DNA from: Pseudomonadota bacterium
Lineage (GTDB): Bacteria; Pseudomonadota; Gammaproteobacteria; CALCKW01
Assembly (NCBI GenBank): GCA_039196715.1
Contig: JBCCUP010000001.1
Span: 62,001 to 126,000, forward strand
Direction of reading: 5' to 3'
DNA length: 64,000 nucleotides
Shown: piece after piece, positions 26,928 through 35,431 of the stretch
Position numbering within the stretch: the stretch's first letter is position 1
Layout: each line of letters opens with the position of its first letter
The notes under the pieces: model-generated
What the model saw: only the letters and a program-made list of their open reading frames with translations
What the model was told of the DNA's origin: nothing
Database searches by the model: none
Translations under genes and position numbers: made by a program

Positions 26928-28735
26928 CGCGCCTCCAACTCGGCCGCCTTGTCAGCGTCCAACCACCAACTGCTGGTGACTCCGAGCGCGTAGCGCGGTG
27001 AGGCCTCCGGCCGGGCGAACTTGTCCCACCAGGCCACCCAGGAGGTGGGTCGGTAGTACAGCGGAATCGAGTAGTGGTTCCACAGCAACACGCGGTCGAG
27101 CGCGTGCGCCGCCGCAAAGATCTCATCCTGGGTTCGCGCCGCCACCACGTCGTCGATCAGCGCATCGACCACCGGGTTGGTGATCGCACTGGTGTTGGCG
27201 CCGCGCTCGAGTGCCGACGCGGTGCCGTACTGGCTTTTCAGTTCATTGCCGGGCGGCACGACGAAGGGTTTGCCCACCGCGAGCGCATCGAACTGCTTTT
27301 CGCGCGCGCGCTCGCGCCACTGGGCCGAGTCAACGATGCGCAGGCTGGCATCGATACCGAGGCCCTTGAGCGTGTCGAGGTACTGGCTGACAAACTTTTC
27401 GACCTCCGGCCAGGCCGTCATGATCTCGATGCTGAACACCGCGCCGTCAGCGTTGACCAACTTGCCGTCTTTCTGTGTCCAGCCGGCCGATTGAAAGAGT
27501 CTGAGGGCCGCCCGCTTCTGCCGCCGGTCGCGCCCGGTGCCGTCGGTCACGGGCAACGCAAACGGCTCGGAGAACAGGGCTTCGGGCAAGGCATCCCGAT
27601 GCGGCTCCAGCAAGGCCAGTTCGGCCCCGGTTGGCACCCCGCTGGACTCGTAACCCGCGCCGTTGAAGTAATTGCTCAAGCGCCGAAACTTGCCGTACAG
27701 CACGGTGCGCTGGAGTGTTTCGAAGTCGAACAGACGCACCAGTGCTTCGCGCACGGCGAGGGGTGCGAACTTCTCGTTGGACATGTTGAAGTAGAAGCCG
27801 AACAGCCCACGCGGCGTTTCGATCGGCACCTCGTCGAGCAACACACGCCCGTCCTCGACTTGTGGCAGATCGTATTCGGAGACCCACCGTTTCGCGCTGG
27901 ACTCGGCGCGAAAATCGATCTTGCCGGCCTTGAAAGCCTCGAACATGGCGGTCTCGTCGCGGTAGAAGTCGTACTGGATCTCGTCGAAATTGTGCAGGCC
28001 CGCCTTTAACGGCAGCCCCGCTGCCCAGTAGTCCGCCACACGCTCGTACACGATGGAGCGGCCAGCATCGACGCGCTTGATTCGGTAGGGTCCGCTGGTC
28101 TTGGGCGGTTCAAGGGTGGTCGCCGTGATGTCGCGGCTCTCCCAGAAGTCCTTGGGCAGCGGCGACATGCTGGCGGCGCGGATGATCGGCTTGGTGCTGC
28201 CCGTGGTGTTGAAGTGCACCTTGAGCGTGCGGTCGTCGAGCGCCTCGGCGTGGCTCAGGTCCTCGTACAAGGACTTGATCCAGGGCCGACCGTGTTCTTT
28301 CTTCGCCTCAAGCGAGTAGACGAAATCGGCCGCCACGATCGGCGAGCCATCGTGGTAGCGCGCTTCCTCGCGCAGGTAAAAGACCGCGTGGCTTTTGTCC
28401 TCGGGATACTCGACTGACTCCGCGATGACGCCGTAGTAGGCGTCCACCTCGTTGTCGTTGGATTCCATGAGGCTGTCATAAATCAATGAGATGCTGCTGG
28501 GCCAATCCCCTTTGGCGACGTGGAAGTTGAGCGTGTCGAAGGTGCCGAACTCCCCCAGCGTGATGCGCCCCCCTTTTGGCGCGTCCGGGTTGGCGTAGGG
28601 CAAGTGCGCTGGTCCGTGCGCGTACAGCGGTTCGGCGAATTCGGACAGCGCCCACGTGCGTGTGGTGTCGGCCAGGGCCGGGGCCGCGGCCACAGCGACC
28701 GTGGCGGCAAGAAGCAGGTGACTGAACAAGCGCAT
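26924..28735 (-). CDS. yejA: YejA-like periplasmic peptide-binding protein, copy 1 (603 aa)
   Basis: Family 5 binding protein with a clear signal peptide (about residues 1-22, cleaved near ALADT). Mature-chain blocks run parallel to copy 2: LPYANPDAPKGGRITLGEF, YGVIAESVEYPEDKS, ARYHDGSPIVAADFVY, TKPIIRAASMSPLPKDFW and LLWNHYSIPLYYRP. ATG at 28735 starts a proper signal peptide; upstream in-frame sequence does not look coding. It is the first gene of the yej run and diverges from the PadR gene across a 191-bp regulatory gap. Confidence 0.92.
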   Translation of the reverse strand: MRLFSHLLLAATVAVAAAPALADTTRTWALSEFAEPLYAHGPAHLPYANPDAPKGGRITLGEFGTFDTLNFHVAKGDWPSSISLIYDSLMESNDNEVDAYYGVIAESVEYPEDKSHAVFYLREEARYHDGSPIVAADFVYSLEAKKEHGRPWIKSLYEDLSHAEALDDRTLKVHFNTTGSTKPIIRAASMSPLPKDFWESRDITATTLEPPKTSGPYRIKRVDAGRSIVYERVADYWAAGLPLKAGLHNFDEIQYDFYRDETAMFEAFKAGKIDFRAESSAKRWVSEYDLPQVEDGRVLLDEVPIETPRGLFGFYFNMSNEKFAPLAVREALVRLFDFETLQRTVLYGKFRRLSNYFNGAGYESSGVPTGAELALLEPHRDALPEALFSEPFALPVTDGTGRDRRQKRAALRLFQSAGWTQKDGKLVNADGAVFSIEIMTAWPEVEKFVSQYLDTLKGLGIDASLRIVDSAQWRERAREKQFDALAVGKPFVVPPGNELKSQYGTASALERGANTSAITNPVVDALIDDVVAARTQDEIFAAAHALDRVLLWNHYSIPLYYRPTSWVAWWDKFARPEASPRYALGVTSSWWLDADKAAELEAR

Positions 28736-28892
28736 ACGGGTTCCAGTGATCGGATTTGGGGGCACGCGGTCAAGGGTAGCAAGGCGGTGTCGACCGGCAC
28801 CCCTGAGACGGTCTGAACCGGCGCACAGTTCACGCCAACTGCGGCCAGGCCGCCCACACGGCCATCGACAGGCTCTCAACGGTGCTCTATCC

Positions 28893-28913
28893 TATATCTA
28901 TCCGATATATATC
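28893..28913. promoter_or_regulatory. Candidate PadR operator: AT-rich palindromes upstream of padR
   Basis: TATATC-TATCC-GATATA (28893-28909) is an inverted repeat with six-base arms. It overlaps a second perfect palindrome, GATATATATC (28904-28913). They end 13 bp before the PadR-family start codon in an otherwise GC-rich region. PadR proteins usually bind AT-rich dyads containing ATAT-type half-sites and repress their own operons, so autoregulation of padR and the RND pump is inferred. The gap is shared with the divergent yejA promoter. Confidence 0.55.
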
Positions 28914-28926
28914 TATTCGAACAAGC

Positions 28927-29493
28927 ATGAACATCAAGCACCTCTGCCTTGCCGTCTTGCACGTCGGCGATGCCAGTGGCTACGAGATCCGAAAGGTGCT
29001 CGCCGAGGAGCTGGCCAACTTTCAGGAGGTCTCTTTTGGCGCGCTCTACCCGGCACTCCGGAAACTGGTCGACGAGGGCCTTGCCACGAACCGCACGGTG
29101 GCGCAATCCGGCGTGCCGGACAAAAAGGTGTATGCCATCACCGATGCGGGCCGCGCGCAGTTCATCGACACGCTGTCAGAGGCCCCGGCCAACCACCAGA
29201 TTCGCTCGACCTTTCTGATGCAACTCGTCTTCGCCGACGTGCTCGCCCCGGAGCGCCTTCGCGCCCTGATGCAGGAGCGCCTGGACGCGTTCGAGCGCGA
29301 TCTGGCCAAGATCGACGAATTCGTTGATTGCAGCGACCAGTTCAGCCGCGAAAGCCGCGAACGCGTCGCGCGCTTTTGCAGTGGTGCGCTCCGCACCCAC
29401 TGCGCCACCTTGCGTGATGAAATCGCGCGCCTCGACTCACCTGAAAACACACCACACAACCGACCTGACGGACCTGTCTCATGCGCTGGCTGA
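28927..29493 (+). CDS. PadR-family transcriptional regulator (188 aa)
   Basis: N-terminal winged helix (about residues 1-85): LCLAVLHVGDASGYEIRKVL, then FGALYPALRKLVDEGL and KKVYAITDAGRAQF, the classic PadR pattern. A C-terminal helical dimerisation part (about 95-175, Vir/AphA-like) follows. ATG at 28927 fits the family N-terminus (MNIKHLCLAVL). The end overlaps the RND adaptor gene by 13 bp, so regulator and pump form one operon, as expected for a ligand-responsive efflux repressor. Confidence 0.92.
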   Translation: MNIKHLCLAVLHVGDASGYEIRKVLAEELANFQEVSFGALYPALRKLVDEGLATNRTVAQSGVPDKKVYAITDAGRAQFIDTLSEAPANHQIRSTFLMQLVFADVLAPERLRALMQERLDAFERDLAKIDEFVDCSDQFSRESRERVARFCSGALRTHCATLRDEIARLDSPENTPHNRPDGPVSCAG

Positions 29494-30563
29494 CCGATCG
29501 CCCGTACCTGATCTCCATCTTCATCCTGATCGCCGTGGCGCTCTGGATGTTCCTGCCCAAGCCCGAGGAAGACACGGCGGCCACGGCGGCATCAGCCCGG
29601 CCGCTGCAAAAAGTGCAAGTGCGGCAGATGACGGCAGATGCCACCGAGCTCAACCTCGCCTTCACCGGCCGCACACGCCCGTTGCAGGAGGCCCGCATTG
29701 CGGCCGAAGTCGGTGGCCAGATCATCGAGATCGGTGCAGAACGTGGCAGTCGCGTCACAGCCGGTGCGGTGATCGCCTCCCTCGACCAAGGCACCCTCAA
29801 CGAGCAACTCTCGAGCGCGAAGGCCGACTTCAACGTCGCGCGGGCAGACTACCAGGCCAAGACCAAACTGGCCCAACAGGGGTTGAACAGCAGCATTGTC
29901 CAGGCCCAGGCTGGTGCCGCGTTGTCGGCCGCCCAGGCACGCGTCGCTGAACTCGAACGCACACTTGAGAAGCTCGAAGTGCGTGCGCCTTTCACCGGTA
30001 TCCTCGCCGATCGGCGTATCGAGCAAGGTGATTTCGTCGATCAAGGCCACGTGGTTGCCGACCTGCTCAACGTCGACACGTTGGTCGTGGAGGGCAGCAT
30101 ACCGGAGACAATGATCGGCAAATTGCAACTCGGAAAATCGGCCTCCGTGTCATTGATCGGCGGCGAAACCCGGGAGGGCCAGGTGCGTTACATCTCACCC
30201 GTGGCCGATCAGCAAACGCGCATGTTCACCGTCGAAATCGAAGTCGACAATGTCGACGGCGCCATGCCCGCCGGCATGACCGCCGAGGTGACCGTACCGC
30301 TCGGCACGATTGCCGCGTACAAACTCAGCCCGGCACTGCTCACCCTGAGCGCCGGCGGCGAGATCCTGGTCGCCGGCGTGTCGGACCAGGATACGGTCGA
30401 GCTGTACACCGTCGAGATCGTGCGTGCCGAATCCGACGGGCTCTGGCTGAGCGGCATCCCGGAGAACGCGCGCGTCATCACGCTCGGCCAGGGTTTTGTG
30501 CACGAGGGCGACCCGGTTGAGGCCATCGACGAAGCCGACGCGTCAGCCAGCACCACCAACTGA
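29481..30563 (+). CDS. RND efflux periplasmic adaptor, MFP/HlyD family (360 aa)
   Basis: N-terminal membrane anchor (about residues 9-26), then a lipoyl-like half (RPLQEARIAAEVGGQIIEIGAERGSRVTAG), a short coiled-coil hairpin (about 92-155) and the second lipoyl half (VRAPFTGILADRRIEQGDFV), followed by beta-barrel and membrane-proximal domains. It bridges the RND pump to an outer-membrane channel, which is not encoded here. The RND gene starts 9 bp downstream. Confidence 0.93.
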   Translation: MRWLTDRPYLISIFILIAVALWMFLPKPEEDTAATAASARPLQKVQVRQMTADATELNLAFTGRTRPLQEARIAAEVGGQIIEIGAERGSRVTAGAVIASLDQGTLNEQLSSAKADFNVARADYQAKTKLAQQGLNSSIVQAQAGAALSAAQARVAELERTLEKLEVRAPFTGILADRRIEQGDFVDQGHVVADLLNVDTLVVEGSIPETMIGKLQLGKSASVSLIGGETREGQVRYISPVADQQTRMFTVEIEVDNVDGAMPAGMTAEVTVPLGTIAAYKLSPALLTLSAGGEILVAGVSDQDTVELYTVEIVRAESDGLWLSGIPENARVITLGQGFVHEGDPVEAIDEADASASTTN

Positions 30564-30572
30564 GGATACGCC

Positions 30573-33500
30573 GTGAACGCTTTAATCAACGCCGCCGTCG
30601 ATCACAGCCGAACCGTTCTGATGGTGCTCACGCTGTTGCTGATCACCGGGACGGTCTCGTACCTGTCGATCCCCAAGGAAGCCAATCCGGATATCGACAT
30701 TCCGATCATTTACACGCACACGGGTCTCGAGGGCATATCGCCGGAAGACGCCGAGCGCATGCTCGTCAAGCCGATCGAGAAGGAGCTTGAATCGATCGAA
30801 GGCGTGAAGAAACTCAACTCCAGTGCCTACGAGGGTGGGGCCTCGGTCACGCTGGAGTTCGACGCCGGTTTCGACGCCGACGCAGCGCTCACCGAAGTGC
30901 GAGAGCAAGTCGACAAGGCCAAATCCAACCTGCCCGACGAAGCCGATGACCCGATCGTGGAGGAGGTCAACCTGTCGGAGTTCCCGGTGCTCGTTGTCTC
31001 GCTCTCCGGTGCGGTACCGGAGCGTGCACTCTATGCCATTGCCGACCGACTGCAGGACGCAGTTGAAGCCTTGCCGGGCGTGCTCGAGGCGCCGATCAAC
31101 GGCAAGCGCGAGGAGATGGTTGAAATCCTCATCGACCCGCTCGTACTCGAGAGCTACGGCATCAACGAAGCCGAGTTGTTCAACACGGTGTCGCGCAACA
31201 ACCGCCTGGTCGCCGCCGGGGTACTCGACTCCGGCGCGGGCCGGTTTCCGCTCAAGGTGCCGGGCGTGGTCGAGAACGCGTCCGAGCTGTTCTCGCTGCC
31301 GATCAAGTCGGTTAACGGTCAGGTGGTGCGCTTCGAAGACATCAGCGAGATCCGCCGCATCTACAAGGACTCGGACAGTTTCGCCCGCATGGGCGGTGAG
31401 GCCGCCGTCACGCTGGACATCAAGAAGCGGGTCGGCGAGAACATCATCGACACCATCGACGCGGTCAAGGCCGTGGTCGAGGAGCAAAGCGCGTTCTGGC
31501 CGGTTGGGCTGACAGTCAACTTCTACGGTGACCAGAGCCAGGACGTGCGCGACATGTTGCTCGACCTGCAAAACAACGTGCTCTCGGCTGTTCTGCTGGT
31601 CGTCGTGGTCGTCATCGCCGCACTGGGCTTGCGCACTGCGGGGCTCGTCGCGGTCGCGATTCCCGGATCGTTCATGATCGGCATCCTGGTGCTTTCGACG
31701 CTCGGGCTGACGGTCAACATCGTTGTGTTGTTCTCGTTGATCATGTCGGTCGGTATGCTGGTTGACGGCGCCATCGTGGTCACCGAGTTTGCCGATCGCC
31801 GCATGGCCGACAAGGTGCCCCGGCGCGAAGCCTACCGACAGGCGGCGCAACGCATGGCCTGGCCGATCATCGCCTCGACGGCGACAACCCTCGCGGTGTT
31901 CCTGCCGCTGCTGTTTTGGCCCGGCATCGTCGGCCAATTCATGAAATACCTGCCGATCACGCTGATTGCCACCCTGAGTGCATCGCTGATGATGGCGCTG
32001 ATCTTTGTGCCCACACTCGGCGGCTTGATTGGCAAACCCGGTCCGAGATCTGACGCCGCTACAGCCAATCTGGTCGCGGCTGAAACGGGCGACATGCGGG
32101 AGCTCACCGGCTTCACAGGCCGTTACGTGGCTTTCCTCGCCTGGGCAATCCGCTTTCCACTGCAGATTCTTTTCCTGGTCATCGCGCTGTTGATCGCGAT
32201 CTTCACGTTCTACGGCGAGTTCGGCCGCGGGACCGAGTTCTTCCCCGAGGTCGAACCCAAGCAAGCCAACATCGCCGTGCTCGCACGCGGCGACCTCGCG
32301 GTGCGCGAACGCGATCAACTGCTGCGCAAGGTCGAACGCGAGGTGCTGAAAATCCCCGAATTCAAGACCGCCTACGCCCGCACCAATGTCGACGGTACCG
32401 ACAAGATCGGCACGATTTCAGTGGAGTTCCACGATTGGGACAAACGCGAGCGCCGAGCCGATGTGGTGCTTGACGATGTCCGCCACCTCAACGAGGTGAT
32501 CCCGGGCATTCTGATTGAAGTCCAGAAAATGGGCGAGGGCCCGGGCGGTGACCAGAAGCCGATCCAGGTCGCGTTCGCCTCTAACGACAACGCCCTCGCC
32601 TCCAAGGCGGCCGACCGCTTGCACCAGTGGATGCTGGACGAAGGCGGCTACGTCGACATCGAGGACAGCTTGCCGCTGCCGGGGCTCGAGTGGAACGTGC
32701 GCGTCGACCGCGAAGAGGCTGGCCGCTTTGGCGCAGACGTCGCCCTGATCGGCACCTTCGTCCAACTGATCACCAACGGCGTCAAGCTCTCTACGTACCG
32801 ACCGGACGACAGCGACGAAGAGCTGGACATCCGAGCCCGCTTCCCCGCAGACAAGCGGCAACTTTCCCAACTGCAGGACCTTCGGGTCGCCGGCGCCAAC
32901 GGCTACGTGCCGATCGGCAACTTCACGACGATCGAGCCGAGCCAGAAAGTCAGCACCCTGCGTCGGCTCGATGGCCAGAGCGTGCACCGCGTGAAAGCGG
33001 CTGTCACGCCGCGCGAGGGCGAAGACGTGGTCAACCTCGGTCAATTGGCAAACCAGCGCCTGCAGGAAATGAAGGACGCGGCCGAGGAGTTCGGCATCGA
33101 CCCCCGTGTCGAGGTGATTTTCGAGGGCCAGGACGCCGACCAAGCGGAGGCACAGACCTTTCTGGGCAACGCATTCGGTGTGGCGCTGTTCATCATGGCG
33201 ATCATTCTGGTCACCCAGTTCAACAGCTTCTACCAGGCGTTTCTGGTGCTGACGGCGGTGATCCTGTCTGTCGGTGGGGTGCTGATCGGGCTGATGGTCA
33301 CGCAGCAGCCCTTCGGCATCATCATGAGCGGTGTGGGCGTGATCTCGCTGGCGGGTATCGTGGTGAACAACAACATCGTCCTCATCGACACCTTCAACGT
33401 GATTCGACGCGAGGGCGCAGATGTCGGCATTGCCGTTCTGCGCACGGGCGCGCAGCGTCTGCGACCCGTTTTGCTGACCACGGTGACCACGATACTCGGC

Positions 33501-33761
33501 CTGATGCCGATGGTGCTGAAAATGAACATCGACCTGTTCGGCCGTGAAATCAGTTTCGGCGCGCCCTCGACGCAATGGTGGTCTCAGCTCGCCACCGCGG
33601 TGGCCGGCGGTCTCGCCTTCGCGACCATCCTGACGCTCGTGCTCACCCCGTGCCTGCTGGCGATGACAGGCCGCTACGGCCCGATGTTCGCCTCGGCCGG
33701 GCGCGCCGTCGCAAGCGCAGCCGGCAAACGCGACAAGGCACCCACCCAACCCGCCGGCTGA
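30573..33761 (+). CDS. RND-family efflux permease, HAE1-like (1062 aa)
   Basis: Full-length RND transporter with twelve predicted spans in two halves and large periplasmic loops after TM1 and TM7. N-terminal LSIPKEANPDIDIPIIYTHTGLEGISPEDAERMLVKPIE is typical of proton-driven drug/lipid pumps. TM4 carries GMLVDGAIVVTEFADRR, with the Asp used in proton relay. C-terminal half: VGVISLAGIVVNNNIVLIDTF. GTG at 30573 follows GAGGA. It is regulated with padR and the adaptor. The substrate cannot be predicted. Confidence 0.95.
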   Translation: MNALINAAVDHSRTVLMVLTLLLITGTVSYLSIPKEANPDIDIPIIYTHTGLEGISPEDAERMLVKPIEKELESIEGVKKLNSSAYEGGASVTLEFDAGFDADAALTEVREQVDKAKSNLPDEADDPIVEEVNLSEFPVLVVSLSGAVPERALYAIADRLQDAVEALPGVLEAPINGKREEMVEILIDPLVLESYGINEAELFNTVSRNNRLVAAGVLDSGAGRFPLKVPGVVENASELFSLPIKSVNGQVVRFEDISEIRRIYKDSDSFARMGGEAAVTLDIKKRVGENIIDTIDAVKAVVEEQSAFWPVGLTVNFYGDQSQDVRDMLLDLQNNVLSAVLLVVVVVIAALGLRTAGLVAVAIPGSFMIGILVLSTLGLTVNIVVLFSLIMSVGMLVDGAIVVTEFADRRMADKVPRREAYRQAAQRMAWPIIASTATTLAVFLPLLFWPGIVGQFMKYLPITLIATLSASLMMALIFVPTLGGLIGKPGPRSDAATANLVAAETGDMRELTGFTGRYVAFLAWAIRFPLQILFLVIALLIAIFTFYGEFGRGTEFFPEVEPKQANIAVLARGDLAVRERDQLLRKVEREVLKIPEFKTAYARTNVDGTDKIGTISVEFHDWDKRERRADVVLDDVRHLNEVIPGILIEVQKMGEGPGGDQKPIQVAFASNDNALASKAADRLHQWMLDEGGYVDIEDSLPLPGLEWNVRVDREEAGRFGADVALIGTFVQLITNGVKLSTYRPDDSDEELDIRARFPADKRQLSQLQDLRVAGANGYVPIGNFTTIEPSQKVSTLRRLDGQSVHRVKAAVTPREGEDVVNLGQLANQRLQEMKDAAEEFGIDPRVEVIFEGQDADQAEAQTFLGNAFGVALFIMAIILVTQFNSFYQAFLVLTAVILSVGGVLIGLMVTQQPFGIIMSGVGVISLAGIVVNNNIVLIDTFNVIRREGADVGIAVLRTGAQRLRPVLLTTVTTILGLMPMVLKMNIDLFGREISFGAPSTQWWSQLATAVAGGLAFATILTLVLTPCLLAMTGRYGPMFASAGRAVASAAGKRDKAPTQPAG

Positions 33762-33832
33762 GCTCGGCGGCGGTCTCGGGGCGCGTCGGATCGCGGCGAC
33801 AACGTGCGTCCCGGCGGCACCGGACGCGTGCC

Positions 33833-34264
33833 TCAGGGGTCGCTGTCGGCGACTGGCGTCTGGCGCTCTGCTGCGGCCGGCTGCACTTGAGCGGCCGGGG
33901 GAACCTGCCAGAGCATCTTGATCGACGTCGTCATCGCCATGAAACAGAGCACCCAGAACACGATGGGCGCCGCACCACCCTTGAATCGCAGCCCTCCCAC
34001 GCCAAACTCGAGCGGCCCGTGTGACATCCGCAACACCAGCGTGATGAACAGCGCCGCGAGTCCCGCCATCGGCATGCCGACCACGACCGGAAACTGCTCG
34101 CGAAAGAGATCCTCCCAAAAGGTCTCTTCGGGCTCACTGAAGGTAAACAGTCGGTAGAGGGTCGCCACGGCGAAGCCCGTCAGGACCACCACCACAACCC
34201 AGCTCATGACCCGCTGCAGCACGGTGGCCGGTGCGTCAGCCGGCGGTGTGTGATCGCTGTCCAC
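33833..34264 (-). CDS. Small membrane protein of unknown function (143 aa)
   Basis: Not recognised. Three hydrophobic segments are visible: about residues 20-37 (VMSWVVVVVLTGFAVATLY), 58-78 (VVVGMPMAGLAALFITLVL) and 97-116 (IVFWVLCFMAMTTSIKML). The tail is Ala/Gln/Pro-rich. GTG at 34264 is chosen because GGGAGGG lies nine bases upstream; upstream in-frame sequence is Arg/Pro-rich and does not look coding. It stands alone, converging on the RND gene. Confidence 0.65.
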   Translation of the reverse strand: MDSDHTPPADAPATVLQRVMSWVVVVVLTGFAVATLYRLFTFSEPEETFWEDLFREQFPVVVGMPMAGLAALFITLVLRMSHGPLEFGVGGLRFKGGAAPIVFWVLCFMAMTTSIKMLWQVPPAAQVQPAAAERQTPVADSDP

Positions 34265-34597
34265 GGTGTCGAGCCCTCCCTTGTCGTGGCGTGTCGCGGG
34301 CGCCGGCCTGCGTGGTCGCCCGCTGCACAACTGCCAGTGTAGCTGCTCTGCGCCTGCCGACCTCGGTCACGTCACGGCGCCAGCGCCCGGGTGAAAGGCG
34401 CCGTCGCACCGCCGCTTCGCGCACTTGAGTCCCCGCATTTGGTGCCGATACACCAAAAGTAGCGTGCCACGCGCACCGCCGACCTGCCGCCACCCGACCC
34501 GAGATCCGGGTGCTGCGTCTGCCGTTTGCGGGTCGGGTGCGGTGTGCACACGCCATCCACGTCTTGAGGGGCACGCCGAGCGCGAAGGAAACCGGGT
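34265..34597. other. 333-bp divergent intergenic region with two inverted repeats
   Basis: No gene is seen here. It contains the dyad TTTGGTG-N6-CACCAAA (34438-34457) and a longer stem: CACCCGACCC at 34491-34500 pairs perfectly with GGGTCGGGTG at 34530-34539 across a 29-base loop. The second could form a hairpin in the 5' leader of the DUF6502 gene, whose GTG start has AAGGAA just upstream. Confidence 0.6.
34438..34457. promoter_or_regulatory. Candidate operator dyad TTTGGTG-N6-CACCAAA
   Basis: Perfect seven-base arms with a six-base spacer in the gap between the small membrane protein (minus) and the DUF6502 gene (plus). Spacing and symmetry fit a dimeric helix-turn-helix binding site. The binding protein is unknown; the DUF6502 protein itself has a putative helix-turn-helix and is one candidate. 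Confidence 0.45.
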
Positions 34598-35431
34598 GTG
34601 ACGGAATCGACAAGCTCTTCCGAACCAGATGCACTGCTGACGGCGCTGCAGAAGCTGCTGCGTCCGCTGGTGCGCCTGCTGTTGCGCAACGGCATCAGCT
34701 TGTCCGACTTCACCGAGATCGCACGCGAGGTGTACGTCAAGGTTGCGCACGACGAGTTCCGCATGCCGGGCCGCAAACAATCGTTGTCGCACGTGGCAGT
34801 GTTGACCGGCGTGCACCGCCGCGAAGTCAAGAAGATCCTCAACCAGGCACCGCTCGACGAAAGCTACCCGTTCAAGCACAACCGCGCGGCGCGGGTCATC
34901 AACGCCTGGCGCACCGACCCGCAGTACAGCCGCTTCAACAAGCCACTGCCGCTCGACGTCAAGACCGACTTCGCCACACTGGTCTCACTGCACGGCGGTG
35001 ACGTCACACCCCGCACGATCCTGCAGGAGCTTGAGCGTGTGGGCGCGGTCTACCAGAAGAACAACACCGTCTCGCTGATGGTCGACGCCTACACACCGAC
35101 CAGCGGCAGCCGAGAGCTGCTGGAGGTGTTCGGTGACAGCGCAGCCGACCTGCTGGCCACGATGGAACACAACCTGGTCTGCCCGACCGACCAGCGCCGG
35201 CTGCAGCTCAGCGTGGTGCACAACAACCTGCCAGACGACGTGCTCGACGACATCGAGGTCGTCAGTCAGGACCGGGCACTGGTGTTTCTGAACGCGTTGA
35301 ACGAGTTCATGGCCACCCAGGACCGCGACAGCAACCCGAACATCAAGGGCACCGGCCGCAACCGCGCCGGGGTCGGCGTGTATTTCTTCAAACACCCGGT
35401 GTCGGACAATGACGGGGAGGCAGGCGAATGA
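34598..35431 (+). CDS. DUF6502-family protein, putative HTH (277 aa)
   Basis: It resembles DUF6502 proteins of gammaproteobacteria: N-terminal LQKLLRPLVRLLLRNGISLSDFTEIAREVYVKVA, then LSHVAVLTGVHRREVKKIL, a likely helix-turn-helix (about residues 65-85), followed by AARVINAWRTDPQYSR. Its role is not established; the HTH suggests DNA binding. GTG at 34598 is preceded by AAGGAA. The stop overlaps the start of the lipoprotein gene (ATGA), so the two are translationally coupled. Confidence 0.82.
   Translation: MTESTSSSEPDALLTALQKLLRPLVRLLLRNGISLSDFTEIAREVYVKVAHDEFRMPGRKQSLSHVAVLTGVHRREVKKILNQAPLDESYPFKHNRAARVINAWRTDPQYSRFNKPLPLDVKTDFATLVSLHGGDVTPRTILQELERVGAVYQKNNTVSLMVDAYTPTSGSRELLEVFGDSAADLLATMEHNLVCPTDQRRLQLSVVHNNLPDDVLDDIEVVSQDRALVFLNALNEFMATQDRDSNPNIKGTGRNRAGVGVYFFKHPVSDNDGEAGE

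Noticed and set aside
30582-34118. Long minus-strand frames over the RND permease gene
   Set aside because: Antisense to a clearly conserved RND permease; composition is not protein-like.
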